Assembly (NCBI GenBank): GCA_964438605.1
Contig: CAYTKT010000044.1
Span: 1-18,616, forward strand
Source of the DNA: Alangreenwoodia sp964438605
GTDB lineage: Bacteria > Bacillota > Clostridia > Peptostreptococcales > Anaerovoracaceae
DNA length: 18,616 nt
Reading direction: 5' to 3'
The notes beneath the pieces were generated by a model. That model had not been told where the DNA came from. It did not search any database and saw only the letters and a program-made list of their open reading frames with translations. Shown piece by piece: positions 7,661 through 14,792 of the stretch (position 1 is its first letter; the number at the start of each line of letters is the position of its first letter). A program made the position numbers and the translations under genes.

Positions 7661-9493
7661 ATGCTGCAGGAGTTCAAGAAAAAAGGGGATAAAGAAGCGG
7701 AATCCCGCGAAAAAGGTGGAGCAGGCGGAAATAGCTGGCCAAGAAATATCTTCGCGACCGGGCGGACGAAGAGAAAGCGCGTGCAAAAGGAAACAATGAA
7801 ACCGAAAGAGATGAAATGGCCGTGGCAGAGGGATGAGTCCGGGCAAAATGAAGAACGGGAAGATATAAAATGGCCATGGCAGAGAGAAGAATTGGGGTCC
7901 CAAAAGCAGAGCGGAGAGCCGGAGACGGCGAAGCACGGAGAAAAACTGGAAGGCGTGAAATGGCCATGGCAGAAAGAAAAATTCGGACCGAAGGAGCAGA
8001 GCGGGGAGCCGGAAGCGGTGAAACGCGAAAGAGAGATTGACGACGTAAAGTGGCCGTGGCAGACTACAATATCCAGCACGGCAGAAGAAGATGAGCAACT
8101 GAGGAAAGCTGAATTTTCGGATGAGACTGGCAGTCTGGAAGATGATGTGGAACTGACAGAATCCAACGAACACGATTTAAGACGAAAAAAAAGAAGGCTG
8201 AAAAAGGGGGAAGTTAGAGCGGGACTTCTGATTCTCCTGCTGATTTTCGTAATTTCCGTTGCAAATGTGGTGATGCCGGACAGGAGCTTTTCCGAAAAAG
8301 AAAACAGGATGCTGGCTCAGGTGCCGGAGATGTCTGTGACAAGTCTGGCGGACGGCAGGTTTATGAGCCAAAGCGAAACGTATCTGTCTGACCAGTTTGT
8401 CCTGCGTGATTTTTGGATCTCAATCAGGTCGAGATTTCGTCTGCTGACTGGAAACAGCGATTCCAACGGGATTTTTCGCGGGCAGCGTGGCTATCTGTTT
8501 CAGGCGCCGTCAGTTCCTGATGAGAAGCATCTTGCAGCCAATGTGGAGGCGATCAACAGTCTCGCTGAAAATACGAATCTTCGTATTTTTATGATGGTCG
8601 TGCCAACGGCGGCAAATATTCTTTCTGATTATTTGCCGGATTTTGCGCCGATGGCCGATCAGAATGAATATCTTGCCTCTTTGAAGAAACAGATTTCGCC
8701 AAATATCAATTATATTGAGGTCGGAGATACTCTGGCGGAGCATAAAACGGAATATATCTATTATTATACGGATCATCACTGGACGACGAAAGGCGCGTAC
8801 TACGCGTTTCTATACGCGGCCGGACAACTTGGCATCGAGTCGCCGGAATCAAAAATGTACGCCAGATATGCCGTCACGGATTCGTTCGCGGGTACGCTGG
8901 CATCAAAGAGCGGATTTCCGCTTAAAAAGCGAGATACAATTGAAATTTGGGTTCCAGAAGCTGATGTAATGGCTGCAGGTATGGCAGATACGGTGAAAAA
9001 CTTCACGGAAAGGGAAAAAGCGGTTTTTCAAGCGGCGGAGTGTGTCATGCAGGTCGTGGATGCGGCTGATTTAAATTTGGAAACGGCCGGCACGAACGAT
9101 GGGACATATGTGTCATCTGTCCGTTATATTGTGGAATATGTGGAAGAAAATCGGAGAAGTGCGGATCTCTACGATACGGAAAAACTGGAAGGAGCCGACC
9201 AGTACGCTGTATTTTTCGGCGGGAATTATCCGTTGATCAGGATTACGACGGCAAACGATACGGGCAGGGATACGTTGTTAATTTTTAAAGATTCGTATGC
9301 GAATTGTTTTGTCCCGTTTCTCTTGCCATATTATGATGAAATTATTATGGTGGATCCGCGTTATTATTACGGGGATGTTCAGGAACTGATCAGTACAGAG
9401 AGGATTTCAAACATTCTGTTTTTATATAATGCGGATACATTTTTTGAGGATACCTCAATTGCTGATGTTCTGATTGATTCCCAGACGGAGTGA
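7661..9493 (+). CDS. DHHW-family (AlgJ/AlgX-like) membrane protein with KWPWQ-repeat cytoplasmic tail
   Basis: 610 residues from ATG 7661, preferred because GGGAG ends nine bases upstream; an in-frame ATG at 7654-7652 region (first base 7652) overlaps that site. Order: a highly charged tail (about 1-184) with four KWPWQ motifs at 52, 70, 100 and 130; a basic cluster; one membrane helix (about 185-205); then an extracellular SGNH-like domain with DHHW (371-374, Asp and His) and KDSYAN with a likely nucleophilic serine near 545. Related AlgJ/AlgX proteins transfer acetyl groups delivered by the MBOAT partner to the glycan. Family members normally have only a short tail before the membrane helix, so the long repeat tail is unusual. 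The domain call is firm; the acyl group and acceptor are unknown. Confidence 0.88.
   Translation: MLQEFKKKGDKEAESREKGGAGGNSWPRNIFATGRTKRKRVQKETMKPKEMKWPWQRDESGQNEEREDIKWPWQREELGSQKQSGEPETAKHGEKLEGVKWPWQKEKFGPKEQSGEPEAVKREREIDDVKWPWQTTISSTAEEDEQLRKAEFSDETGSLEDDVELTESNEHDLRRKKRRLKKGEVRAGLLILLLIFVISVANVVMPDRSFSEKENRMLAQVPEMSVTSLADGRFMSQSETYLSDQFVLRDFWISIRSRFRLLTGNSDSNGIFRGQRGYLFQAPSVPDEKHLAANVEAINSLAENTNLRIFMMVVPTAANILSDYLPDFAPMADQNEYLASLKKQISPNINYIEVGDTLAEHKTEYIYYYTDHHWTTKGAYYAFLYAAGQLGIESPESKMYARYAVTDSFAGTLASKSGFPLKKRDTIEIWVPEADVMAAGMADTVKNFTEREKAVFQAAECVMQVVDAADLNLETAGTNDGTYVSSVRYIVEYVEENRRSADLYDTEKLEGADQYAVFFGGNYPLIRITTANDTGRDTLLIFKDSYANCFVPFLLPYYDEIIMVDPRYYYGDVQELISTERISNILFLYNADTFFEDTSIADVLIDSQTE
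7814..8062 (+). repeat. In-frame KWPWQ repeat region
   Basis: KWPWQ is encoded at 7814, 7868, 7958 and 8048. The last two intervals are exactly 90 bases (30 residues) and the first is 54, as if 36 bases had been lost from one unit. The two full units also share QSGEPE. Pro codons vary (CCG/CCA) while the amino acids do not, so the peptide looks conserved beyond simple recent DNA duplication. Confidence 0.9.
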
Positions 9494-9795
9494 TAAACCG
9501 GCGCAAAAACTTGGGGCTGCTGTTTGTCGGCAGTGAGGAGAATGTCGCCGATGAAGAATCATAAAGTCATAAGATTCCGTGATGATGAGTGGCGGCAAGT
9601 TTTGCTGGCGGGAGAGGATGGGCTTCATCATGGAGAAAAGAAAAAATCATAAAAATGCTTGCCCTTTGACGCTGGTTGTGCTAAAGTAATAACGCTATGG
9701 GTAACGATTGCCTGTGGCATATGTCAGAATAAATAGACAAAGACAGCAGAAAACGTGGGGTTCGCATAGACGCTACGCGGAAAGAGGTGAAAAAT
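9494..9795 (+). promoter_or_regulatory. Region upstream of rpmE with a candidate promoter
   Basis: About 300 bases without a convincing gene. TTGACG (9666-9671), a 15-base spacer and TAATAA (9687-9692) form a plausible sigma-A promoter, leaving a leader of about 100 nt. An unassigned open frame around 9551-9736 with GAGGAG upstream is probably spurious. No terminator with a T-run is seen right after the DHHW gene. Confidence 0.4.
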
Positions 9796-9996
9796 ATGAA
9801 AGAGGGAATCCACCCTGAATACAAAGTGTGCAAGGTTACTTGCGCCTGTGGAAATACTTTTGAAACATTATCTGTGAAAGATACGATGAGATTAGACGTA
9901 TGCTCCGCATGTCATCCGTTCTTCACAGGTCAGCAGAAATTTATCAACCGCGGCGGTCGCGTTGAAAAATTCAAGAAAAAGTTTAATATCGAATAA
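9796..9996 (+). CDS. rpmE: Ribosomal protein L31 (zinc-binding type)
   Basis: A 66-residue large-subunit ribosomal protein at the intersubunit bridge. It has the zinc set of the RpmE type: Cys16 and Cys18 (CAC) and Cys36 and Cys39 (CSAC), followed by the conserved HPFFTGQQK stretch. The start is ATG 9796 with AGAGGTG seven bases upstream; an in-frame GTG at 9787 is part of that ribosome binding site. Zinc-type L31 is often paired elsewhere in the genome with a zinc-free paralogue under Zur control; none is in this window. A strong terminator follows, so it is a single-gene unit or the end of one. Confidence 0.97.
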   Translation: MKEGIHPEYKVCKVTCACGNTFETLSVKDTMRLDVCSACHPFFTGQQKFINRGGRVEKFKKKFNIE

Positions 9997-10006
9997 AAAA
10001 CCTCAG

Positions 10007-10032
10007 GCCGGAATGAAAATTCCGGCTTTTTT
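10007..10032 (+). terminator. Rho-independent terminator of rpmE
   Basis: A perfect 8-bp stem, GCCGGAAT / ATTCCGGC, with loop GAAA, followed directly by six T. Confidence 0.93.
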
Positions 10033-10074
10033 GCGGCTTTGCGGGGCCGCGTCCACGCGGCCTCGCAAAGCCGC
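10033..10074. repeat. 42-base GC-rich palindrome
   Basis: Starts right after the T-run of the rpmE terminator. Positions 33-52 and 55-74 of this stretch pair almost completely: 11 pairs, one G-T position (a wobble in RNA), then 8 pairs, around a two-base centre. It could be a REP-like element, a cruciform, or a backup terminator stem without its own T-run on the plus strand. On the minus strand the six A of the neighbouring terminator become A, so it is not a terminator there. Confidence 0.8.
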
Positions 10075-10340
10075 ATCGCGTTATAATGCATACGGCATAT
10101 CACAGATTTACAAGATACATGATGTTTTTTGCGCGATATGCAGAAGCACGGATTAGCTGACACGGATGCCGCATAGAACATGGCCGTAAACTCATATGAG
10201 ATGAAAGAAAGAGGGTCGACTTTGAGGGAAATATATCTCAAACGAAGTATTATCGTGAAAAAAATACGGGACTATTTCGTTGCGGCGCGTAAAATAGGGT
10301 GCGGCAGGGTAAAATAACCGTGGAAGAATAGTGTCTGTCA
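10075..10340. other. Intergenic region upstream of prfA; nothing further seen
   Basis: No supported gene. A 31-codon frame starting at a TTG near 10222 has only a weak ribosome binding site, and I do not call it. Confidence 0.5.
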
Positions 10341-10349
10341 TGGTATAAT
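10341..10349 (+). promoter_or_regulatory. Extended -10 promoter for prfA
   Basis: TGGTATAAT is a perfect extended -10 element without a clear -35. It would give a leader of about 190 nt before prfA. Confidence 0.5.
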
Positions 10350-10542
10350 TTACAGATATGTAGCGGTCTGCAAATAGCCTGTAATATATACAGAAATCTA
10401 CCGTTGTCCGGCATCGGGCGGCCGAAGTATCTTACAGATTTTTGATTTGCGGATCTAAATGGTCTGGCGCAAAACGAAACGATAACAGAATGGATTTGAA
10501 AATTTATAATCTTTACAATTTTGGTATTCAGGAGCAAATGTT

Positions 10543-11610
10543 ATGTATGACAAGCTTGATTTTATACAGAGTAAATATGAAGAATTGAGTCTGAAAGTCT
10601 CTGATCCACAGATTATAGCGGATCAAGCGGCTTGGCAGAAATACGCGAAAGAAATAGGCGAGATGGAGCCTGTTGTTCAGAAATATACGGAATATAAAAA
10701 GGTAGTCGAGGGCATCCGCGAAGCAAAGGAAATTCTTGCAGACGGAGCGGCAGATGATGAAATGCGTGAACTGGCCAAGCTGGAGCTTTCGGAACTTGAA
10801 GAAAAGCATGAAAAAATTGAGGAAGAACTCAAAGTGCTACTGTTGCCAAAGGATCCGAACGATCAGAGAAACGTAATTCTTGAAATCAGAGCGGGCACAG
10901 GCGGTGAAGAAGCTGCGCTGTTCGGATCAGATTTGCTGCGTATGTATACAAGATATGCGGAACGCCGTGGCTGGAAGACTGAAATTATAGATGTGACAGA
11001 TACCGGCATGGGCGGCATCAAGGAAGCTGTTATCATGATTAAAGGCAAGGGGGCCTATTCGCGTCTTAAATATGAAAGTGGGGTTCACAGGGTTCAGCGA
11101 GTTCCGGAAACCGAGTCAAGCGGCAGAATTCATACGTCGGCGGCGACGGTGGCTGTTCTGCCTGAGGCTGACGATGTGGAAGTCGATCTCAATCCGAACG
11201 ACGTGCGCGTCGACGTTTACCGTGCGTCAGGCAACGGCGGACAGTGCGTCAATACGACTGATTCGGCAGTTCGTCTGACGCATATTCCGACGGGGCTTGT
11301 CGTTACATGTCAGGACGAAAAGTCTCAGCTTAAGAATAAAGAAAAGGCGTTTAAGGTTCTGAAAGCAAAGCTGTATGACATGATGCTCAGCCAGCAGCAC
11401 AGTGAAATGGCCGAGGAGCGGAAGAACCAGGTCGGCAGCGGTGACAGGAGCGAGCGGATCAGGACGTATAATTTTCCACAGGGCAGAATCTCGGATCACA
11501 GGATTGGTTTGACGCTTTATAAGCTGGATTATTTTCTCGACGGCGATCTGGATGAGGTGATCGACGCGCTGATTACTTCGGATCAGGCCGAAAAGATGAA
11601 AAATTTCTGA
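10543..11610 (+). CDS. prfA: Peptide chain release factor 1
   Basis: A 355-residue class I release factor that reads UAA and UAG stop codons and triggers peptide release in the ribosome. The stop-reading tripeptide is P-E-T (188-190, within RVPETES), which distinguishes RF1 from the SPF of RF2. The GGQ catalytic motif is at 232-234. Length is normal. AGGAG lies eight bases before the ATG. The gene is followed after 78 bases by sua5; the methyltransferase gene prmC, which modifies the GGQ glutamine and often follows prfA in this phylum, is not here and must lie elsewhere if present. Confidence 0.98.
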   Translation: MYDKLDFIQSKYEELSLKVSDPQIIADQAAWQKYAKEIGEMEPVVQKYTEYKKVVEGIREAKEILADGAADDEMRELAKLELSELEEKHEKIEEELKVLLLPKDPNDQRNVILEIRAGTGGEEAALFGSDLLRMYTRYAERRGWKTEIIDVTDTGMGGIKEAVIMIKGKGAYSRLKYESGVHRVQRVPETESSGRIHTSAATVAVLPEADDVEVDLNPNDVRVDVYRASGNGGQCVNTTDSAVRLTHIPTGLVVTCQDEKSQLKNKEKAFKVLKAKLYDMMLSQQHSEMAEERKNQVGSGDRSERIRTYNFPQGRISDHRIGLTLYKLDYFLDGDLDEVIDALITSDQAEKMKNF

Positions 11611-11688
11611 TTTTCTGGCTTTGGAAATATAATTCCGGCGGGAAATCTTGTATCTAATGATGTTAATGGCGGTAGGGAGGTAGTATTT

Positions 11689-12372
11689 ATGGAAACAAAG
11701 ATTTATACGATCACTGATCCTGAAAAAGATCATGACAAGATCGCCGAAGCGGCTGAGATTTTGCGTAACGGCGGTCTTGTAGCGTTTCCGACTGACACGG
11801 TTTATGCGGTGGGTGCGATTGTAAATGACGAAGCGGCAGTGGACAAGCTTTTTGAAGCGAAACAGCGTCCAAAGGATAATCCGATTTCTGTACTCGTAGC
11901 GCGCGATCTTGACATTCATCTCGTCATCGACATCACGGCGCCGAACAATCAGTTTATGTCGAGGTTTGTTGAAGCTTTCTGGCCGGGACCTCTGACGATT
12001 ATAATGCCAAGAATCCGCGGACGTATTCCTGCGAATGTGGCTGGCGGCGGCATGAACGTAGGGGTGCGTATGCCGGACAATCCGATTGCACTGGCGCTGA
12101 TTGATGAGGCGGGAGCGCCGTTAGCTGCTCCGAGCGCAAATATTTCCGGACATCCGAGTCCGACAACGGGTCAGCATGTGATCGATGATCTGAATGGCAG
12201 AGTCGACATGATTTTAGTCGGACCGGATTGCGATTCGGGTATTGAATCTACGATTGTGGATTTATCACAGGATCAGATTTTCGTAATCAGGCCGGGTGTC
12301 ATTACGAGGGATCAGCTTCAGGAGGTGATTCCGAGGAGGATTTATGAGGTCCCCTCGGACAGCTCGCGGTAA
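11689..12372 (+). CDS. L-threonylcarbamoyladenylate synthase Sua5/TsaC, N-terminal catalytic domain (frame ends early)
   Basis: 227 residues containing the whole YrdC-type catalytic domain, which makes threonylcarbamoyl-AMP from threonine, bicarbonate and ATP for t6A37 modification of tRNAs reading ANN codons. Visible: FPTDTVYAVG (33-42), the K-x-R pair at 58-60 (KQRPKDNP), APSANISG (147-154) and SGIESTIVD (183-191). GGGAGG precedes the start. After RRIYEV the frame runs into a stop within a few codons, whereas the typical Sua5 linker and C-terminal domain continue in the -1 frame from about 12348. The protein as written is therefore a truncated two-domain Sua5. Catalytic activity of the YrdC domain alone is plausible, since TsaC proteins consist only of it. 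Confidence 0.9.
   Translation: METKIYTITDPEKDHDKIAEAAEILRNGGLVAFPTDTVYAVGAIVNDEAAVDKLFEAKQRPKDNPISVLVARDLDIHLVIDITAPNNQFMSRFVEAFWPGPLTIIMPRIRGRIPANVAGGGMNVGVRMPDNPIALALIDEAGAPLAAPSANISGHPSPTTGQHVIDDLNGRVDMILVGPDCDSGIESTIVDLSQDQIFVIRPGVITRDQLQEVIPRRIYEVPSDSSR
12320..12354 (+). other. Frameshift point in sua5 with two upstream anti-SD complements
   Basis: The in-frame reading GTC CCC must step back one base on the C4 run (12351-12354) to continue into the Sua5 linker. Upstream lie AGGAGGTGAT (12320-12329), a complete match to the 16S tail, and AGGAGGA (12334-12340), ten bases before the C run. An internal SD 10-14 bases upstream is a known stimulator of -1 frameshifting, as in dnaX. A lost base in a C5 run would explain the same break more simply. 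Confidence 0.5.
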
Positions 12373-12731
12373 CGTCTGAAGGCGGTGGGGACGGTGCAGA
12401 ATTTACGCCGAAACGTATGCCGCCAGGGCTCAAGTACCGGCATTATGCGCCTGATGCGCCGATGACGTTATTTGTGGGCGATCCGGAAAAGGCCGCCGCC
12501 GCCGCGCGCGGCGCGGCGGCGGCGGCAGAAGCAGAAGGCAAAAAGGCCGGAATCATAGATTTTGGCGGAGATGTGGAAAAGGCGGCAAAGTTATTTTATA
12601 AGGAGCTGCGGAGACTTGGAACCGAAAAGGTTGATGTTATTTTTGCGGCCTGTGTAAAAGAAGACGGGATCGGGGTTGCTGTCATGAACAGGATGCGCAA
12701 TGCCGCCAACGGTAATATTGTCGAAGTATAG
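12348..12731 (+). pseudogene. Sua5 C-terminal domain in the -1 frame
   Basis: This frame encodes the conserved Sua5 linker PPGLKYRHYAPDAP followed by the small C-terminal Sua5 domain, ending in DGIGVAVMNRMRNAANGN as in intact family members. It continues directly from the catalytic domain if one base is added to, or slipped on, the C run at 12351-12354. The first ATG in this frame (12417) has no ribosome binding site, so independent translation is unlikely. The domain carries an Ala-rich stretch, encoded by a perfect GC palindrome at 12492-12526, where relatives have an ordinary helix. Calling it a pseudogene fragment is provisional: it may be a sequence error or a frameshifted product. Confidence 0.75.
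12492..12526. repeat. Perfect 16-bp all-GC inverted repeat inside sua5
   Basis: Left arm 12492-12507, three-base loop GCG, right arm 12511-12526. Every base is G or C and the arms are exact complements. It is built of GCC/GGC triplets and encodes an alanine run broken by Arg-Gly. Such a structure is prone to replication slippage and to sequencing error. Confidence 0.9.
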
Positions 12732-12762
12732 GAGAAAGGCAAAGGTCTGGGAGGATTTTAAA

Positions 12763-13191
12763 ATGATTGCATTAGCCAGTGACCATGCGGGATTTGAACT
12801 GAAGGAATCGATTAAGAAATATCTGGTTGACAATAATTATGACATCATTGATTTTGGAACGAATTCGACGGCATCTGTAGATTATCCGGTCTTCGCGAAA
12901 ATGGCTGCGGAAGCGGTGGCATCAGGTCAGTGTACTCGCGGAATTTTGTGCTGCGGCACAGGAATCGGTGTTTCCATCGTTGCGAACAAGCAGCCGGGAA
13001 TCCGCTGTGCGCTGTGTACGAATGAATTTACGGCGGAAATGTCGAGGAAACACAACGATGCAAATATGATGGCCATGGGTGCGAGAGTTGTCGAAAGTGA
13101 AGAACTTGCACTGAAAATGGTTGAAATCTGGCTGAATACGGAGTTTGAAGGCGGACGTCACAAGAGGCGCGTTGATATGATCGAGGGTTAG
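12763..13191 (+). CDS. rpiB: Ribose 5-phosphate isomerase B
   Basis: A 142-residue cytoplasmic enzyme that interconverts ribose 5-phosphate and ribulose 5-phosphate in the pentose phosphate pathway. RpiB/LacAB family marks: SDHAG (6-10), the catalytic Cys64 with the GTGIG loop (65-69), the RKHND stretch with His97, and the phosphate-binding arginines 132 and 136. Start ATG 12763 has GGGAGGA seven bases upstream; in-frame codons further upstream overlap the sua5 end and lack such a site. It lies 31 bases after the end of sua5, an association common in Bacillota. A galactose-6-phosphate isomerase subunit (LacA or LacB) is unlikely, because no lac genes are nearby. Confidence 0.96.
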   Translation: MIALASDHAGFELKESIKKYLVDNNYDIIDFGTNSTASVDYPVFAKMAAEAVASGQCTRGILCCGTGIGVSIVANKQPGIRCALCTNEFTAEMSRKHNDANMMAMGARVVESEELALKMVEIWLNTEFEGGRHKRRVDMIEG

Positions 13192-13266
13192 TCCGGACCT
13201 CGGAGGCTGTCGAAAGGCAAATAAGCCATTCCGACAGAATGGTTTATTTGCCGGACGCAAGTTTTT
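13191..13266 (+). promoter_or_regulatory. Nested alternative hairpins between rpiB and tyrS
   Basis: A 15-bp stem with one G-U position (13216-13230 with 13238-13252) has CCGACAG as loop. That loop complements CTGTCG at 13207-13212, giving a competing stem. GTCCGG (13191-13196) can also pair with CCGGAC (13251-13256). Five T follow at 13262-13266. It may be the rpiB terminator or an attenuator-like leader. No T-box motif is present although tyrS follows. Confidence 0.45.
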
Positions 13267-13292
13267 GCCGGAAAGTTGGTTTGGCATCTGAA

Positions 13293-13321
13293 TTGACGGA
13301 CTTTGACCGAAAAAGTAATTT
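13293..13321 (+). promoter_or_regulatory. Possible tyrS promoter
   Basis: TTGACG (13293-13298), a 17-base spacer and TAATTT (13316-13321). The -35 is good and the -10 is weak. It would give a leader of about 100 nt. Confidence 0.35.
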
Positions 13322-13425
13322 TAAATCCGAATGAAAGATGATTTTTTAAAAGATGGGTTTTATTCCAAATTAATGGGATTTGGCCGAATATCCGGTTTCA
13401 TTTCTGGATTTAAGTGGAGGAAAAT

Positions 13426-14652
13426 ATGAAAATTTACGACGAGCTGGTGGCCCGCGGTTTGATCGCTCAGGTCACAAATGAAGAAGAAATCAGAAACATG
13501 GTCGATAACGGCAAAGCGATTTTTTATATCGGCTTTGACCCGACGGCGGACAGCCTTCACGTAGGTCATTTTATGGCGCTTTGTCTGATGAAACGGCTTC
13601 AGGATGCGGGAAACAAACCGATCGCACTGATCGGCGGCGGCACAGGTATGATCGGCGATCCTTCCGGTCGGACTGATATGCGCCAGATGATGACGCCGGA
13701 AATCATCCAGCATAACTGCGATTGTTTTAAGGCGCAAATGAGCAGATTTATTGATTTTAGTGATGATAAGGCGATCATGGTGAATAATGCGGAATGGCTG
13801 ATGAATCTCAATTACGTGGAATTCCTCAGGGAAGTGGGACCTCATTTTTCGGTCAATAATATGCTCAGGGCTGAATGTTATAAGCAGAGAATGGAAAAAG
13901 GCCTCAGTTTTCTGGAATTCAACTATATGCTGATGCAGAGCTATGATTTTTATGAACTTTACAAAAGATATGGCTGTAATATGCAGTTTGGCGGAAACGA
14001 TCAGTGGAGCAATATGCTGGGCGGCACTGAGCTGTTGCGCCGTAAGCTCGGCGTAGATGCTCACGCGATGACAATTACGCTGTTGCTCAATTCCGAAGGC
14101 AAGAAGATGGGCAAAACGGGGAAGGGCGCTGTCTGGCTTGATCCTAAAAAAACATCGCCGTATGAATTTTTCCAATATTGGAGAAATGTAGATGATGCGG
14201 ATGTGATCAAATGTATGAAACTGCTGACGTTCCTGCCGCTGGAACAGATTGATGAAATTGAAAAATGGGATAACAGCAGGATTAATGAAGCGAAGGAACT
14301 GCTGGCTATGGAACTGACGACGCTTGTTCATGGCGAGGAGGAAGCGGTAAAAGCGCGCGATGCCGCAAGAGCACTGTTTTCCGGCAGTGGAGATATGGAA
14401 AATGTGCCGACGACTGAGATGGAAAAAGCACAATTTGAAGGAGAGGGTATGGGGCTTGTGTCTCTGATGAAAGAACTCGGTCTTGTTTCCAGCAACAGCG
14501 AAGGTTTCCGCACGATTGAACAGGGTGGTCTTCTGGTAAATAACGAAAAGGTTACAGATAAGAAGCAAAAGGTCACACTCGATCTGTTTAAAGATGGCGC
14601 AATGCTCATTAAAAAGGGAAAGAAAACGTTTCATCGGGTCGTCATAAAGTAG
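13426..14652 (+). CDS. tyrS: Tyrosyl-tRNA synthetase
   Basis: A 408-residue class I aminoacyl-tRNA synthetase that charges tRNA-Tyr. Marks: YIGFDPTADSLHVGH, with the HIGH-type motif HVGH (45-48); GGGTGMIGDPSGR (70-82); KMGKT (227-231), the KMSKS counterpart typical of one bacterial TyrS lineage; and a C-terminal S4 RNA-binding domain (about 340-408). The start is ATG 13426 with GGAGG five bases upstream; an upstream GTG in frame is part of the ribosome binding site. It is followed by a terminator, so it is transcribed alone or with its leader. No T-box is seen, which is unusual for TyrS in this phylum. Confidence 0.97.
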   Translation: MKIYDELVARGLIAQVTNEEEIRNMVDNGKAIFYIGFDPTADSLHVGHFMALCLMKRLQDAGNKPIALIGGGTGMIGDPSGRTDMRQMMTPEIIQHNCDCFKAQMSRFIDFSDDKAIMVNNAEWLMNLNYVEFLREVGPHFSVNNMLRAECYKQRMEKGLSFLEFNYMLMQSYDFYELYKRYGCNMQFGGNDQWSNMLGGTELLRRKLGVDAHAMTITLLLNSEGKKMGKTGKGAVWLDPKKTSPYEFFQYWRNVDDADVIKCMKLLTFLPLEQIDEIEKWDNSRINEAKELLAMELTTLVHGEEEAVKARDAARALFSGSGDMENVPTTEMEKAQFEGEGMGLVSLMKELGLVSSNSEGFRTIEQGGLLVNNEKVTDKKQKVTLDLFKDGAMLIKKGKKTFHRVVIK

Positions 14653-14730
14653 CCGCAAAACGGCGGGCGGCGGATACTGTATCGAACGTCGGAATCTGTG
14701 TGCATATCATATGAATCATGAGAATGAAAA

Positions 14731-14763
14731 CCGCCGGCCTGTGGTCGGCGGCAGTTGTTTTTT
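14731..14763 (+). terminator. Rho-independent terminator of tyrS
   Basis: CCGCCGGCC / GGTCGGCGG stem (nine pairs, one G-U) with loop TGT, then a T-rich tail at 14755-14763. It lies just before the HD-domain gene. Confidence 0.85.
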
Positions 14764-14792
14764 GTAATTGGAAACTTGGGAGGATATTTAAA

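Noticed and set aside
9551..9736. 61-codon frame with GAGGAG ten bases upstream of its ATG
   Set aside because: It runs through the rpmE promoter region and resembles no known protein; the binding site alone is not enough.
12344..12379. 11-codon overlapping frame starting at an ATG just after AGGAGGA inside sua5
   Set aside because: Too short to be a credible gene; more likely a by-product of the SD-like run at the frameshift site.
13191..13425. T-box riboswitch before tyrS
   Set aside because: The conserved TGGNACC-type T-box sequence and specifier-stem features are absent.
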